NCBI RefSeq assembly: GCF_035013165.1
Contig: NZ_JAYGJQ010000001.1
Span: 372,001 to 436,000, forward strand
DNA length: 64,000 nucleotides
Direction of reading: 5' to 3'
Origin: Bacteriovorax sp. PP10
Lineage (GTDB): Bacteria > Bdellovibrionota > Bacteriovoracia > Bacteriovoracales > Bacteriovoracaceae
Of the stretch, positions 38,167 through 46,682 are shown in pieces; position 1 is the stretch's first letter, and every line of letters begins with the position of its first letter. The notes under the pieces were generated by a model. That model saw nothing but the letters and a program-made list of their open reading frames with translations, did no database searches and had not been told where the DNA came from. Made by a program: the position numbers and the translations under genes.

Positions 38167-38283
38167 ATGAAAGTTAGAGCTTCGGTAAAAGTAATCTGTA
38201 AAGATTGCAAAGTTATTAAAAGAAAAGGTGTATTAAGAGTTGTTTGTAAAGCAAGTCCAAAGCATAAACAGAGACAAGGTTAA
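38167..38283 (+). CDS. rpmJ: Ribosomal protein L36, zinc form
   Basis: A 38-residue protein beginning [20 protein letters not shown]. The zinc ligands C11, C14, C27 and H33 are all present, so this is the C+ form. It sits between infA and rpsM as in most bacteria, with a GGGGATGTT stretch ahead of the ATG and rpsM starting 9 bases after the stop. Confidence 0.96.
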   Translation: MKVRASVKVICKDCKVIKRKGVLRVVCKASPKHKQRQG

Positions 38284-38292
38284 GAGGAATAT

Positions 38293-38676
38293 ATGGCAAG
38301 AATTTTAGGGGTAGACATTCCAAGAAACAAAGCAATGAAAATCGCACTTCAATCTCTTTACGGAGTTGGACCAAAAGTAGCGATGGACGTTTTAACTGCA
38401 GCTGGTATCAGCCCAGATAAAAGTTCAAATGATATTTCTGAAGAAGAAGTTCAAACAATCAGAAAGCACCTTGAAGAAGGTCACGTGGTTGAAGGGGATC
38501 TTCGTCGTGAAATCGGCCTTAACATTAAAAGACTAAAGGATATGGCATGCTATAGAGGCGTTCGTCATAGAAGAAGTCTTCCTGTTAGAGGACAAAGAAC
38601 GCATACAAACGCAAGAACGAGAAAAGGTCCTGCGGTTGCAATTGCTGGTAAGAAATCGATTAAATCACTTAAATAA
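38293..38676 (+). CDS. rpsM: Ribosomal protein S13
   Basis: 127 residues. [20 protein letters not shown] start, [12 protein letters not shown] helix-hairpin region, [20 protein letters not shown] and the tail [16 protein letters not shown]13 touches the P-site tRNA and bridges to L5. First alpha-operon ribosomal gene after rpmJ. Confidence 0.98.
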   Translation: MARILGVDIPRNKAMKIALQSLYGVGPKVAMDVLTAAGISPDKSSNDISEEEVQTIRKHLEEGHVVEGDLRREIGLNIKRLKDMACYRGVRHRRSLPVRGQRTHTNARTRKGPAVAIAGKKSIKSLK

Positions 38677-38689
38677 TTAAGGTAATTTT

Positions 38690-39073
38690 ATGGTAAAAAA
38701 AGTTGTTAAGAAAAAAGTAAAAAAGAACGTATCGCACGGGATTTGTCATATCCAAGCGTCTTTCAATAATACAATTGTTACTTTCACTGATCCTCAAGGG
38801 AACGCTCTTGCTTGGGCAAGTGCTGGTCAATTAGGATTCAGAGGATCTAAAAAGTCGACTCCGTTCGCTGCTCAAACTGCTTCTCTTGAAGCTGCAAAAA
38901 GAGCTGTTGAACATGGATTAAACTCAGTAGAAGTAAGAGTAAAAGGTCCAGGAGCTGGAAGAGAAAATGCTATTAGAGCACTTCTTGGCGCTGGTATCAG
39001 AATTATTTCTGTTTCTGACAGAAGCCCTATTCCACACAATGGATGTAGAGCACCTAAGAGAAGAAGAGTTTAA
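38690..39073 (+). CDS. rpsK: Ribosomal protein S11
   Basis: 127 residues. Basic N-terminus ([20 protein letters not shown]), [38 protein letters not shown] and [18 protein letters not shown]11 forms the platform near the E site. Directly followed by rpoA; rpsD, normally between them, is missing. Confidence 0.98.
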   Translation: MVKKVVKKKVKKNVSHGICHIQASFNNTIVTFTDPQGNALAWASAGQLGFRGSKKSTPFAAQTASLEAAKRAVEHGLNSVEVRVKGPGAGRENAIRALLGAGIRIISVSDRSPIPHNGCRAPKRRRV

Positions 39074-39096
39074 TTTCTATTTAAGGAGACTTCAGA

Positions 39097-40125
39097 ATGG
39101 ATAATTTTACAGCTAAAAACTGGAATAGCATGATTAGACCGGTAGCTCTGGAAGCAGAAAGCGAAAGCCTAAGAAACGATTACGGAAAATTCGTAGCGAA
39201 GCCACTTGAGAGAGGTTACGGCCAGACTCTTGGGAACTCTCTAAGACGTGTACTACTTTCTTCTCTTCAGGGAGCAGGAATTGTAGCGATTAGAGTTGAA
39301 GGTGTTGAGCATGAATTCGGTACAATCAATAACGTTAAAGAAGAAGTTTCAGAAATCATTCTTAACTTAAAAGAAGTTAGATTTAAAATTTCTGGAAGAG
39401 AAGATACTGTTCTAGTTCTTGAGAAATCAGGAGAAGGTCCAGTAAGAGCTTCTGACATCGTAACAAACGCTAACGTAGAAATTCTTAACCCGAATCACGT
39501 TATCGCTAACATCTCTTCTGGTGGATCACTTAAAGTTGAACTTAAAGTGGCACGCGGAAAAGGTTATGTTACTGCTGTAGATAACAAAGATGAATATGAG
39601 CTACCTGTTGGGTGGATCTATTTAGATACACTTTTCTCGCCTGTTTACCGTGTTAACTACTCTGTTACAAACACTCGTGTTGGTAAGAGAACTGACTTCG
39701 ATAAACTTACGCTTGAAGTGTGGACGAACTCAGGGATTAACCCTGCTGATTCGATCGCTTTCGCTGCAAAAATCTTAAGAGACCAGTTAGCTGTGTTCTT
39801 AACTTTTGAAGACGAAGAGCAAGTTGTTAAACACGATTCTAAACCAATCGCAGTTTCTTCACCTACAAACAATGCGCTTCTTAAGCCAGTATCTGAACTT
39901 GAACTTTCAGTTCGTTCAGCAAACTGTTTACAGAATGCTAACATTAAGTATATCTACGAACTAGTTTCGAAGACAGAAGGTGAAATGCTAAGAACTAAGA
40001 ACTTTGGTAGAAAGTCTTTAAATGAAATTAAAGAAATTCTAACAAGCATGGGTCTTGGACTTGGGATGAAAGTCGACAGTTTAATGAAAGATATGCAAGA
40101 CGGTAAAACTTTAGGTAAAAACTAA
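39097..40125 (+). CDS. rpoA: RNA polymerase alpha subunit
   Basis: 342 residues. N-terminal assembly domain ([20 protein letters not shown], the dimerisation signature; [20 protein letters not shown]) and, after a linker around residues 245-262, the C-terminal domain ([40 protein letters not shown]) that binds UP elements and activators. Slightly longer than E. coli (329). Strong GGAG site. Confidence 0.98.
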   Translation: MDNFTAKNWNSMIRPVALEAESESLRNDYGKFVAKPLERGYGQTLGNSLRRVLLSSLQGAGIVAIRVEGVEHEFGTINNVKEEVSEIILNLKEVRFKISGREDTVLVLEKSGEGPVRASDIVTNANVEILNPNHVIANISSGGSLKVELKVARGKGYVTAVDNKDEYELPVGWIYLDTLFSPVYRVNYSVTNTRVGKRTDFDKLTLEVWTNSGINPADSIAFAAKILRDQLAVFLTFEDEEQVVKHDSKPIAVSSPTNNALLKPVSELELSVRSANCLQNANIKYIYELVSKTEGEMLRTKNFGRKSLNEIKEILTSMGLGLGMKVDSLMKDMQDGKTLGKN

Positions 40126-40148
40126 GAAATTAATTATTAGGTGGAATT

Positions 40149-40505
40149 ATGAGACACGGGAATCACAAATATACTTTAGGCGTAAAGCCAGCTCACAGAG
40201 TAGCAATCATTAAAAACCTTGCTATCGAAGTATTCGAGCACGGAAAAATTAAGACAACTCATGCTAGATGTATGGCCCTAAGATCATATGTTGAAAAGCT
40301 AATCACACTTGCAAAAGTTGATACAGTTCACAACAGAAGAATTGCATACTCTAAATTGAACTCTGATAAAGCAGTAACATTCTTATTCAATGATGTTGCT
40401 CCAAAGTTCAAAACTAGAAATGGTGGATACACTAGAGTTATCAAAATCGCTGAAGGGCGTGTTGGTGATAACGCTAAGATGAGTTACTTCGCTTTAGTTG
40501 AATAG
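40149..40505 (+). CDS. rplQ: Ribosomal protein L17
   Basis: 118 residues. MRHGNHKYTLGVKPAHRVAI start, HGKIKTTHARCMALRSYVEK, and NGGYTRVIKIAEGRVGDNAK ending. L17 lies by the tunnel exit. Last gene of the alpha operon; a strong terminator follows 22 bases later and closes the 32-kb expression block. Confidence 0.97.
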   Translation: MRHGNHKYTLGVKPAHRVAIIKNLAIEVFEHGKIKTTHARCMALRSYVEKLITLAKVDTVHNRRIAYSKLNSDKAVTFLFNDVAPKFKTRNGGYTRVIKIAEGRVGDNAKMSYFALVE

Positions 40506-40527
40506 TTAGATCGATTTTTAAATATTA

Positions 40528-40557
40528 AAGCCTCCTTTACGGGAGGCTTTTTTTTGC
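40528..40557 (+). terminator. Intrinsic terminator after rplQ
   Basis: AAGCCTCC (40528-40535) and GGAGGCTT (40542-40549) pair around TTTACG; eight consecutive T bases overlap the end of the stem. Confidence 0.93.
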
Positions 40558-40570
40558 CTATTTTTTCAAT

Positions 40571-41164
40571 ATGAAATTAAATTTTTTCCAAAAGATTCTT
40601 CTGATTGCAGCTCTGTTAGGGCTTACTTTTTTATATGGTAGCTATGAGAGAAAGGTGTTCTACGGAAGTAGTGCTGATAACTCTGCGCCGGTTTTAAAAG
40701 TGCTTCCGGAATTTAATGTGACCAATGTAAGCTCGATGGCCGTTATTAAGTCTAATGACTTTTTAGCTGGGTCTACGGGAGTGTTTGTTCATATCTGGGG
40801 GACGTGGTGTGCGCCTTGTGAGAAGGAGATGCCGGAGTTTTTATCTTATGCTGCTAAAGTACAGGATTCTGGGGTTAAGTTTCTTTTGATCGCGGTTAAC
40901 GATGAAGAGATGAAGATTAAGAAGTTTCTGACTCGATTTCCGAATATTCCAAAGAATGTGACTTTTGCTATCGATAAAGAAAATAGAGTAATGGACCAAT
41001 TGGGTACACTAAAGGTTCCGGAGACGTTTCTCTTTAATAGTACGGGGAAACATATTAATAAATTTATTGGGCCCCAGGATTGGTTGGCCGAATCGTACGT
41101 TACCCGTCTAAGTTTTTGGCTAAATGACCAAAAAGTCGAAGAACGTAAAATAGAAACACACTGA
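40571..41164 (+). CDS. Periplasmic thioredoxin-like protein, TlpA/ResA type
   Basis: 197 residues. One N-terminal membrane anchor (residues about 7-24, FFQKILLIAALLGLTFLYG) followed by a thioredoxin fold with the active site WGTWCAPC (C80 and C83) and the cis-proline segment LKVPETFLFN. Such proteins act as reductants on the outer face of the inner membrane, often for cytochrome c maturation or disulfide exchange; no partner gene is near, so the substrate is unknown. The start lies 14 bases after the rplQ terminator, with no clear ribosome-binding site (TTTTTTCAAT). Codon use is less biased than in the block before it. Confidence 0.85.
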   Translation: MKLNFFQKILLIAALLGLTFLYGSYERKVFYGSSADNSAPVLKVLPEFNVTNVSSMAVIKSNDFLAGSTGVFVHIWGTWCAPCEKEMPEFLSYAAKVQDSGVKFLLIAVNDEEMKIKKFLTRFPNIPKNVTFAIDKENRVMDQLGTLKVPETFLFNSTGKHINKFIGPQDWLAESYVTRLSFWLNDQKVEERKIETH

Positions 41165-41220
41165 TAGTCGAAAAAGATTGTCGAAAAAATGCGCAACATT
41201 TTTACTAGTTTAAGTTAAAT

Positions 41221-41242
41221 AAAGAGGCGAATTGCCTTTTTT
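41221..41242 (+). terminator. Possible terminator after the thioredoxin-like gene
   Basis: AAAGAGGC (41221-41228) with GCCTTTTT (41234-41241), one G-T pair, loop GAATT; the T tract is partly in the stem. 56 bases after the stop. The rest of the 41165-41454 gap (290 bases) shows nothing else certain beyond AT-rich DNA. Confidence 0.5.
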
Positions 41243-41454
41243 AAGAGATCTGGCAATCCAGCGGACTACTTTTGTAGCATTTTTATTCGCTTAAGATTCC
41301 GAAAGTCTGAACTGTCTTTTTTTAATAGATGGGTAAATCCTTTACCTGTTAATTCTTTTATCAATTTATTTAAGATTTTCGTGAAAGTGCCGAAAAGTTT
41401 TACAACTTAGATGTTTTTATACTGAAACATCGAAACTCGATTTAGGAGAGTTGT

Positions 41455-43020
41455 ATGATTAATTGGCAAGACATGGGAAAACTTCACGTTATTTCTAAAC
41501 TAGAAGGAATTCTAGGGAAGTGGTTTGATGTGGAAATGTTTTATACAGATGCTCACGGAAAACTTTGGTCAGATCATACGAGTAAAACTCACGCATTCAA
41601 AAGTCATTTCATGAAAGTTCAGATGCAAGCAGCATATGGGCATGACTTCTTAGCAGAAGATATTGAGAAAGTTGTTGAAGCGATGGCATCTGGTAAAGAT
41701 GAGATCGTGGTTTATGAATCATATTTCAAGAACGTAAAGGGAGTTGCTTTTCCTGTAAAGATGGAAGGGGAATTTGCTGGAGCGGTGTTTGTTTATCCAT
41801 TCGTTTTGGATACGGCAACGTCTGGAGATATTGAAGCACTTAAGGCGCAAATGATTGAGTGTGGATCGACACCGGCGGACGCAGCTTCTGCATGTGAGAA
41901 GATTAAGAAGATGTGGCCTCGTGAATTAGATTACGTAAAAGAACTTACAGGATTAGTAGCGGAAGAGATGGTTTCATTTCATGATGAGATCACGAAACGT
42001 GAAGAGCATATTCATGCACTATCATCTGAAGTTGGTGAGAAATACAGATACCATGCGATGATTGGTAAATCGAAGAAGATGCAACAAATTTATTCTCTTC
42101 TTGAGAAGATTTCTTCATCTGAATCGTCTGTACTTATTCAAGGGGAAAACGGGACTGGTAAGGAGCTTGTTGCTAAGGCCATCCACTTTTATTCTCCAAG
42201 AAAAGATAAAATGTTTTTAGCTGTTAACTGCTCAGCGTTTAACGATAACCTTCTTGACTCGGAATTATTCGGGCATATGAAAGGGTCGTTTACTGGAGCG
42301 GTGAAAGATAAGAAAGGTCTATTTGAAACGGCTAACGGTGGGACACTGTTCCTGGATGAGATCGGGGATACAACTCTATCAATGCAGGTTAAGTTACTAC
42401 GCGTTCTTCAGGAAGGGACTTATCTTCCGGTAGGAGCGACGGCGCCTAAGAAAGTTGACGTGAGAATTGTTGCGGCAACGAATAAGAATCTTAAAGAGAT
42501 GATGGCGAAAGGTGAGTTCAGAGAAGATTTATATTACAGAATTAACGTAATCAACGTTGGTCTTCCACCTCTTCGTGACCGTGGAGAAGACGTTCCAGTA
42601 CTTATGGATTTCTTCCTTAAGAAGCGATGTGATGAGTCAGGAAAAGCGTTAAAAACTTTTGCTAAAAAATGTATGGAAAAAATGTTGGATTATCCATGGC
42701 CAGGGAACGTTCGTGAGCTAGAAAACGAAGTTGAAAGACTTGTGGTTTTAGCTGGGGACGAGAAAATGATTGGGCCGGAAAATCTTTCACCGCGAATCAT
42801 TGATTGGGGAGCTTCGGCAGAACCAGCGTTCAAAGGCGTTGATACTGAAGGGACTTTAAGAGAAGCGCTTGAGCAGTTAGAGATTATGATGATCCGTGAA
42901 GGATTGAAGCGCTGCAATTTCAATAAATCTAAGTTAGCTAAAGAGCTAGATATCTCTAGAGCGAGCTTAATTATGAAAGTAGATAAGTACGGACTTGATA
43001 AGAGAGTTAAGGCCGCGTAA
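41455..43020 (+). CDS. Sigma-54-dependent enhancer-binding transcription activator
   Basis: 521 residues. A sensor-like N-terminal domain (about 1-170) contains GVAFPVKMEGEFAGAVFVYP, reminiscent of PocR- or GAF-type ligand domains, not a phosphorylatable receiver. A short coiled coil leads to the AAA+ domain: Walker A GENGTGKE (230-237), the sigma-54 contact loop GSFTGA (277-282; usually GAFTGA) and Walker B GTLFLDEIGD (296-305). A Fis-type helix-turn-helix closes it (NKSKLAKELDISRASLIMKV). It should activate sigma-54 promoters in response to a small molecule. TAGGAGAG precedes the ATG. The carboxylase genes follow, so they are candidate targets, but no -24/-12 box was seen there. Confidence 0.88.
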   Translation: MINWQDMGKLHVISKLEGILGKWFDVEMFYTDAHGKLWSDHTSKTHAFKSHFMKVQMQAAYGHDFLAEDIEKVVEAMASGKDEIVVYESYFKNVKGVAFPVKMEGEFAGAVFVYPFVLDTATSGDIEALKAQMIECGSTPADAASACEKIKKMWPRELDYVKELTGLVAEEMVSFHDEITKREEHIHALSSEVGEKYRYHAMIGKSKKMQQIYSLLEKISSSESSVLIQGENGTGKELVAKAIHFYSPRKDKMFLAVNCSAFNDNLLDSELFGHMKGSFTGAVKDKKGLFETANGGTLFLDEIGDTTLSMQVKLLRVLQEGTYLPVGATAPKKVDVRIVAATNKNLKEMMAKGEFREDLYYRINVINVGLPPLRDRGEDVPVLMDFFLKKRCDESGKALKTFAKKCMEKMLDYPWPGNVRELENEVERLVVLAGDEKMIGPENLSPRIIDWGASAEPAFKGVDTEGTLREALEQLEIMMIREGLKRCNFNKSKLAKELDISRASLIMKVDKYGLDKRVKAA

Positions 43021-43052
43021 ATTTTAAGTATTTTTTGACGCAGTATAAGTAG

Positions 43053-43103
43053 CCTCCTAAGGAATGACAGTATAAAATGCCGTCTTCTTTAGGAGGTTTT
43101 TTT
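43053..43103 (+). promoter_or_regulatory. Terminator-like hairpin containing the ribosome-binding site of the carboxyltransferase gene
   Basis: CCTCCTAA (43053-43060) pairs perfectly with TTAGGAGG (43089-43096) across a 28-base loop, and seven T bases run to the ATG at 43104. The 3' arm contains the only ribosome-binding site, AGGAGG. Either a terminator of the activator gene or a regulatory leader. Confidence 0.5.
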
Positions 43104-44669
43104 ATGTCTCAGACCCAAACCCTGGAAGGGAAGCGCGAGCTATTGCTTAAACTCAGACAAGAATCTGAAGTAGGTGGTGGTGAAGCCAGAATCAAAAAAC
43201 AACATGAACAAGGTAAGTTCACGGCGAGAGAAAGAATTGAGCGTCTGGTAGATCCAGGTTCATTTCTTGAATTCGATCGTTTTGTTATTAGTAAAACAGC
43301 GGCCATGGGAAAAGGAGAGTCTTTTCTTGGTGACGGTGTTGTTACTGGTGTAGCAACAATCAACGGACAAAAAATCGCATTATATTCTCAAGACTTCACA
43401 TGTTTTGGTGGATCTCTTGGAGCGGCACACGCTAAGAAAATTTGTAAGATCATGGATTTCGCTCTTGAAAATAGAATTCCAATGATCGGTATGAATGATT
43501 CAGGTGGAGCTCGTATTCAAGAAGGTGTTGAAGGGCTAGCGGGATACGGAGAAATTTTCTACAGAAACGTAAAGTGCTCTGGAGTTATTCCTCAAATCTC
43601 ATTAATCTTGGGGCCATGTGCTGGTGGAGCGGTTTATTCTCCTGCTCTAACAGATTTCATTTTCATGGTTGATAAATCTTCATACATGTTCGTTACTGGT
43701 CCAGATGTTATCAAGACTGTAACTCACGAAGAAGTAACAAAAGATCAATTAGGTGGAGCTACTGCTCACTCTGAAAAATCTGGTGTAGCTCAATTTAAAG
43801 TTGCAAGCGAAGATGAATGTTTCGAAAGAGTGCGCGAGCTTCTTTCTTATATTCCTTCAGCTAACTTTACGAAAGCGACTCCAAAATACACGTCGGATAC
43901 AATTTATCGCGACAACGTAAAAATTAAAGAAACTGTTCCTGCTAATCCGAAAAAACCATACGACATGAAAGAAATCATCTTCGACATCGTTGATGACTCT
44001 CAATTCTTAGAAGTTCATAAAGACTACGCTAAGAACATTATCGTAGGGTTTGCTTCAATTGGTGGAATTAAGATCGGGATCGTTGCTAATCAGCCTGCTG
44101 TATTAGCTGGGGTACTTGATATTTCTTCTTCTGAAAAAGCTGCAAGATTCGTTAGATTCTGTGACGCTTTTGATATTCCTATTTTAACTTTAGTAGACGT
44201 TCCAGGATTCCTTCCAGGAACTAACCAAGAGTTTGGTGGGATCATTAAGCACGGATCAAAACTTCTTTATGCTTACTCTGAAGCAACTGTTCCTCTTATC
44301 TCAATCATCACTCGTAAATCTTACGGTGGTGCTTACCTGGTTATGGCATCTAAGCACATTAAGACTGACGTAAACCTGGCTTACCCAACTGCAGAAATTG
44401 CGGTTATGGGAGCTGAAGGTGCAGTTAACATTATTAATCGTGCTGATATGGAAGGATTAACTGGAAAAGCTTTCGACGATAAAAAAGCTCAGTTGATTGC
44501 TGATTATGAAGAGAAGTTTGCTAATCCTTATAGAGCGGCTGAACTTGGATTCATGGATGCAATTATTCTTCCGGAAGAAACTCGCAAGAGAGTTTATGAG
44601 TATTTGGTTGCTCTTAAAAATAAGAAGCAAGAAAAGCCGAAACGTAAACACGGGAACATCCAACTATGA
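43104..44669 (+). CDS. Acyl-CoA carboxylase carboxyltransferase subunit, PccB family
   Basis: 521 residues from ATG 43104. An upstream ATG at 43077 is in frame but would place AGGAGG inside the coding sequence, so the later start is chosen. Two crotonase-like halves are seen: FGGSLGAAHAKKICKIMD, GGARIQEGVEGLAGYGEIF, GPCAGGAVYSPALTDFIF, then DVPGFLPGTNQEFGGIIKHG and SYGGAYLVMASK. It transfers CO2 from carboxybiotin to acyl-CoA. L412 occupies the position that is Asp in propionyl-CoA and Ile in acetyl-CoA carboxylases, so the substrate is open. Propionyl-CoA is favoured by the nearby mutase genes. It overlaps the biotin carboxylase gene by 4 bases. Confidence 0.92.
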   Translation: MSQTQTLEGKRELLLKLRQESEVGGGEARIKKQHEQGKFTARERIERLVDPGSFLEFDRFVISKTAAMGKGESFLGDGVVTGVATINGQKIALYSQDFTCFGGSLGAAHAKKICKIMDFALENRIPMIGMNDSGGARIQEGVEGLAGYGEIFYRNVKCSGVIPQISLILGPCAGGAVYSPALTDFIFMVDKSSYMFVTGPDVIKTVTHEEVTKDQLGGATAHSEKSGVAQFKVASEDECFERVRELLSYIPSANFTKATPKYTSDTIYRDNVKIKETVPANPKKPYDMKEIIFDIVDDSQFLEVHKDYAKNIIVGFASIGGIKIGIVANQPAVLAGVLDISSSEKAARFVRFCDAFDIPILTLVDVPGFLPGTNQEFGGIIKHGSKLLYAYSEATVPLISIITRKSYGGAYLVMASKHIKTDVNLAYPTAEIAVMGAEGAVNIINRADMEGLTGKAFDDKKAQLIADYEEKFANPYRAAELGFMDAIILPEETRKRVYEYLVALKNKKQEKPKRKHGNIQL

Positions 44670-46111
44670 GTAAGATTACTTCAGGAAACAAAAGAATTCT
44701 TATCATTAACCGTGGAGAGATTGCCGCTCGTATCGCAAAAGCGTGTCGCGAGTTAGGTCACACTGCTGTGGGAGTTTGGACGGATAATGAAGTTCAAGCA
44801 AAACACTTAGAAGTTTGTGATGAATGGGTACGTCTTCCAGGTTCTACTAATGCTGAGACTTATTTAAATATTCCAAATATTTTAGAAGTTTGTAAAAAAT
44901 ACCAAATTGATGGTGTTCACCCAGGATACGGATTCTTATCAGAGAACACTGAGTTTTCTCAGGCGCTAGTTGATAATGGAATCGTTTGGATTGGACCGCA
45001 CCCAGAAGCTGTAAGAGTAATGGGTGATAAAGCTGTTTCAAAAGAATTTGCTAAGAAAGTTGGGATGCCGGTTGTTCCGGGTTCTACTGGGCCAGTAAAA
45101 ACTATTGAAGAAGCCATCAAGATTGCTAACGAAATTAAATATCCTATTCTACTAAAAGCTGTTGCTGGTGGTGGTGGACGTGGGATGCGTACATGTTTCA
45201 ATGAGCAAGACGTTAGAAATAACTTCGAAGCTGTTGGAAGAGAAGCTGCATCTGCATTTAAAAACGGTGATCTTCTTGTTGAGAAGTTCATTGTTAATCC
45301 ACACCATATTGAAGTTCAGATTTTAGCTGATAGAAAAGGCAACGTATTTCACTTTTTCGAAAGAGAATGCTCGATTCAACGTCGCCACCAGAAGATCGTA
45401 GAAGAAGCACCGTCGCCATTCATTGGTGATGATGAAGAACTACGTCAGAGAGTTTGTAATTCGGCCGTAAAATTAGCTAAAGCTATTAATTACGATTCAG
45501 CAGGAACTGTTGAATTAATTATGGGTGAAGATAAAGAATTTTACTTCTTAGAGATGAACACTCGTATTCAGGTAGAGCATCCGATTACTGAAGAAATCAC
45601 GGGAATCGATTTGATCGTATGTATGATCCAGTCTGCTTTCGGTGAAGATCTTGGGATTCCTTCACAGGAATGGATTAAGAGAACAGGTCACGCGATTGAA
45701 TGTCGTATCTGTGCTGAAGATCCAATCACAATGCTTCCAGCTCCAGGAACTGTAACAGGTTGTGAAACGAACTTCCCTCAAGGAACTCGTTTTGATAACT
45801 GTCTTTATAAAGGTCTTCAAGTAACTCCAGACTTCGATCCAATGGTTGGAAAGCTGGTTGTTAAAGGGATTTTAAGAGAAGTTGCAATCAGAAAAATGAG
45901 AGCTGCTCTTGATGGATTACTTCTGGAAGGGTTGAAGACTAACATTCCTCTTCATAAAGTTATTATGAGAAATGAAGTTTTCATTAACGGTAAATATTCA
46001 ACTAACTTCATTGCAACTGAGAAACCTCAAGAGCAAGTTGTTACTGATATGAACTTCACTTCAATCTACAAGCAAATTGCCGGGATTGAAGCTAGAAGAA
46101 TGGGGTTATAA
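44666..46111 (+). CDS. Biotin carboxylase subunit of acyl-CoA carboxylase
   Basis: 481 residues. ATP-grasp enzyme that carboxylates biotin with bicarbonate and ATP. Present are ILIINRGEIAARIAKACREL, the Gly-rich ATP loop KAVAGGGGRGMR, the HIEVQILADRKGNVFHFFER segment and catalytic EMNTRIQVEHPITEE. It ends after the BC domain; the biotin carrier is a separate downstream gene rather than fused as in actinobacterial or human PccA. Start overlaps the previous stop by ATGA, and the next gene overlaps its stop by one base, implying tight translational coupling. Confidence 0.94.
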   Translation: MSKITSGNKRILIINRGEIAARIAKACRELGHTAVGVWTDNEVQAKHLEVCDEWVRLPGSTNAETYLNIPNILEVCKKYQIDGVHPGYGFLSENTEFSQALVDNGIVWIGPHPEAVRVMGDKAVSKEFAKKVGMPVVPGSTGPVKTIEEAIKIANEIKYPILLKAVAGGGGRGMRTCFNEQDVRNNFEAVGREAASAFKNGDLLVEKFIVNPHHIEVQILADRKGNVFHFFERECSIQRRHQKIVEEAPSPFIGDDEELRQRVCNSAVKLAKAINYDSAGTVELIMGEDKEFYFLEMNTRIQVEHPITEEITGIDLIVCMIQSAFGEDLGIPSQEWIKRTGHAIECRICAEDPITMLPAPGTVTGCETNFPQGTRFDNCLYKGLQVTPDFDPMVGKLVVKGILREVAIRKMRAALDGLLLEGLKTNIPLHKVIMRNEVFINGKYSTNFIATEKPQEQVVTDMNFTSIYKQIAGIEARRMGL

Positions 46112-46623
46112 TGAGAACGTATTTAATTGATAACGATAAGAATGAATATATCGTAGATTTAACGAAAACAATCACTCACTCTGCTGAGATGGTTGAATTC
46201 GAATTCAGAACGATTAAGGATCAAAAAGAACTTAACAAAGAAACGATCTTTGTTAGAAAACTTGCTGATCAATACTTTGCATCTACTGATGGAACTAGAT
46301 GGAATAAGCTAGCTCGTCAGGATTCACCGGGGATTATGCTAAACGTGGATAGAGTTTTTAAACTTTACCGCGGTTATAAGCCTTCTTCGCTTGGTGGTGG
46401 AGATGAAGGTGGACTATTTACTCAAATGCCTGGAAAAGTTGTTAAAATCGACTGTAAAGTTGGTGACAAAGTTTCTAAGGGACAAGCACTGTTAATTTTA
46501 GAAGCTATGAAAATGGAAAACGAAATTAAGTGTGGAACTGATGGGATTGTTAAAGCTATTCACGTTAAGGTCGGAGACGCTCTTGATAATGGTGTTTTAA
46601 TGATTGAAGTTGAAGCTGAGTAA
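46111..46623 (+). CDS. Biotin carboxyl carrier protein of the acyl-CoA carboxylase
   Basis: 170 residues. The N-terminal ~90 residues resemble the beta-rich linking domain of propionyl-type carboxylases. After a short Gly linker (SSLGGGDEGG), the biotinyl domain (about 103-170) carries LEAMKMENE with K134 the biotinylated lysine. A biotin ligase elsewhere is needed. TAATG overlap with the carboxylase gene. The operon ends in a strong terminator. Confidence 0.94.
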   Translation: MRTYLIDNDKNEYIVDLTKTITHSAEMVEFEFRTIKDQKELNKETIFVRKLADQYFASTDGTRWNKLARQDSPGIMLNVDRVFKLYRGYKPSSLGGGDEGGLFTQMPGKVVKIDCKVGDKVSKGQALLILEAMKMENEIKCGTDGIVKAIHVKVGDALDNGVLMIEVEAE

Positions 46624-46650
46624 TTAGATTTTGATAATTTTGTTTTAATT

Positions 46651-46682
46651 AAAGGCTCCTTCGGGAGCCTTTTTTATTTTTC
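46651..46682 (+). terminator. Terminator between the convergent carboxylase and mutase operons
   Basis: AAAGGCTCC (46651-46659) and GGAGCCTTT (46664-46672) around TTCG, followed by TTTATTTTT on the forward strand. The tract runs over the stop codon of the reverse-strand meaB gene; the reverse reading has TTTAATT, so it may serve both directions. Confidence 0.9.

Noticed and set aside
41165-41454. Possible sigma-54 box TGGCAATCC near 41250
   Set aside because: TGGCA is present but no TTGC-type -12 element at the correct distance.
43077-43103. Earlier ATG for the carboxyltransferase gene
   Set aside because: It has no ribosome-binding site, and the AGGAGG that serves ATG 43104 would be inside the coding sequence; the extra nine residues do not match the family.
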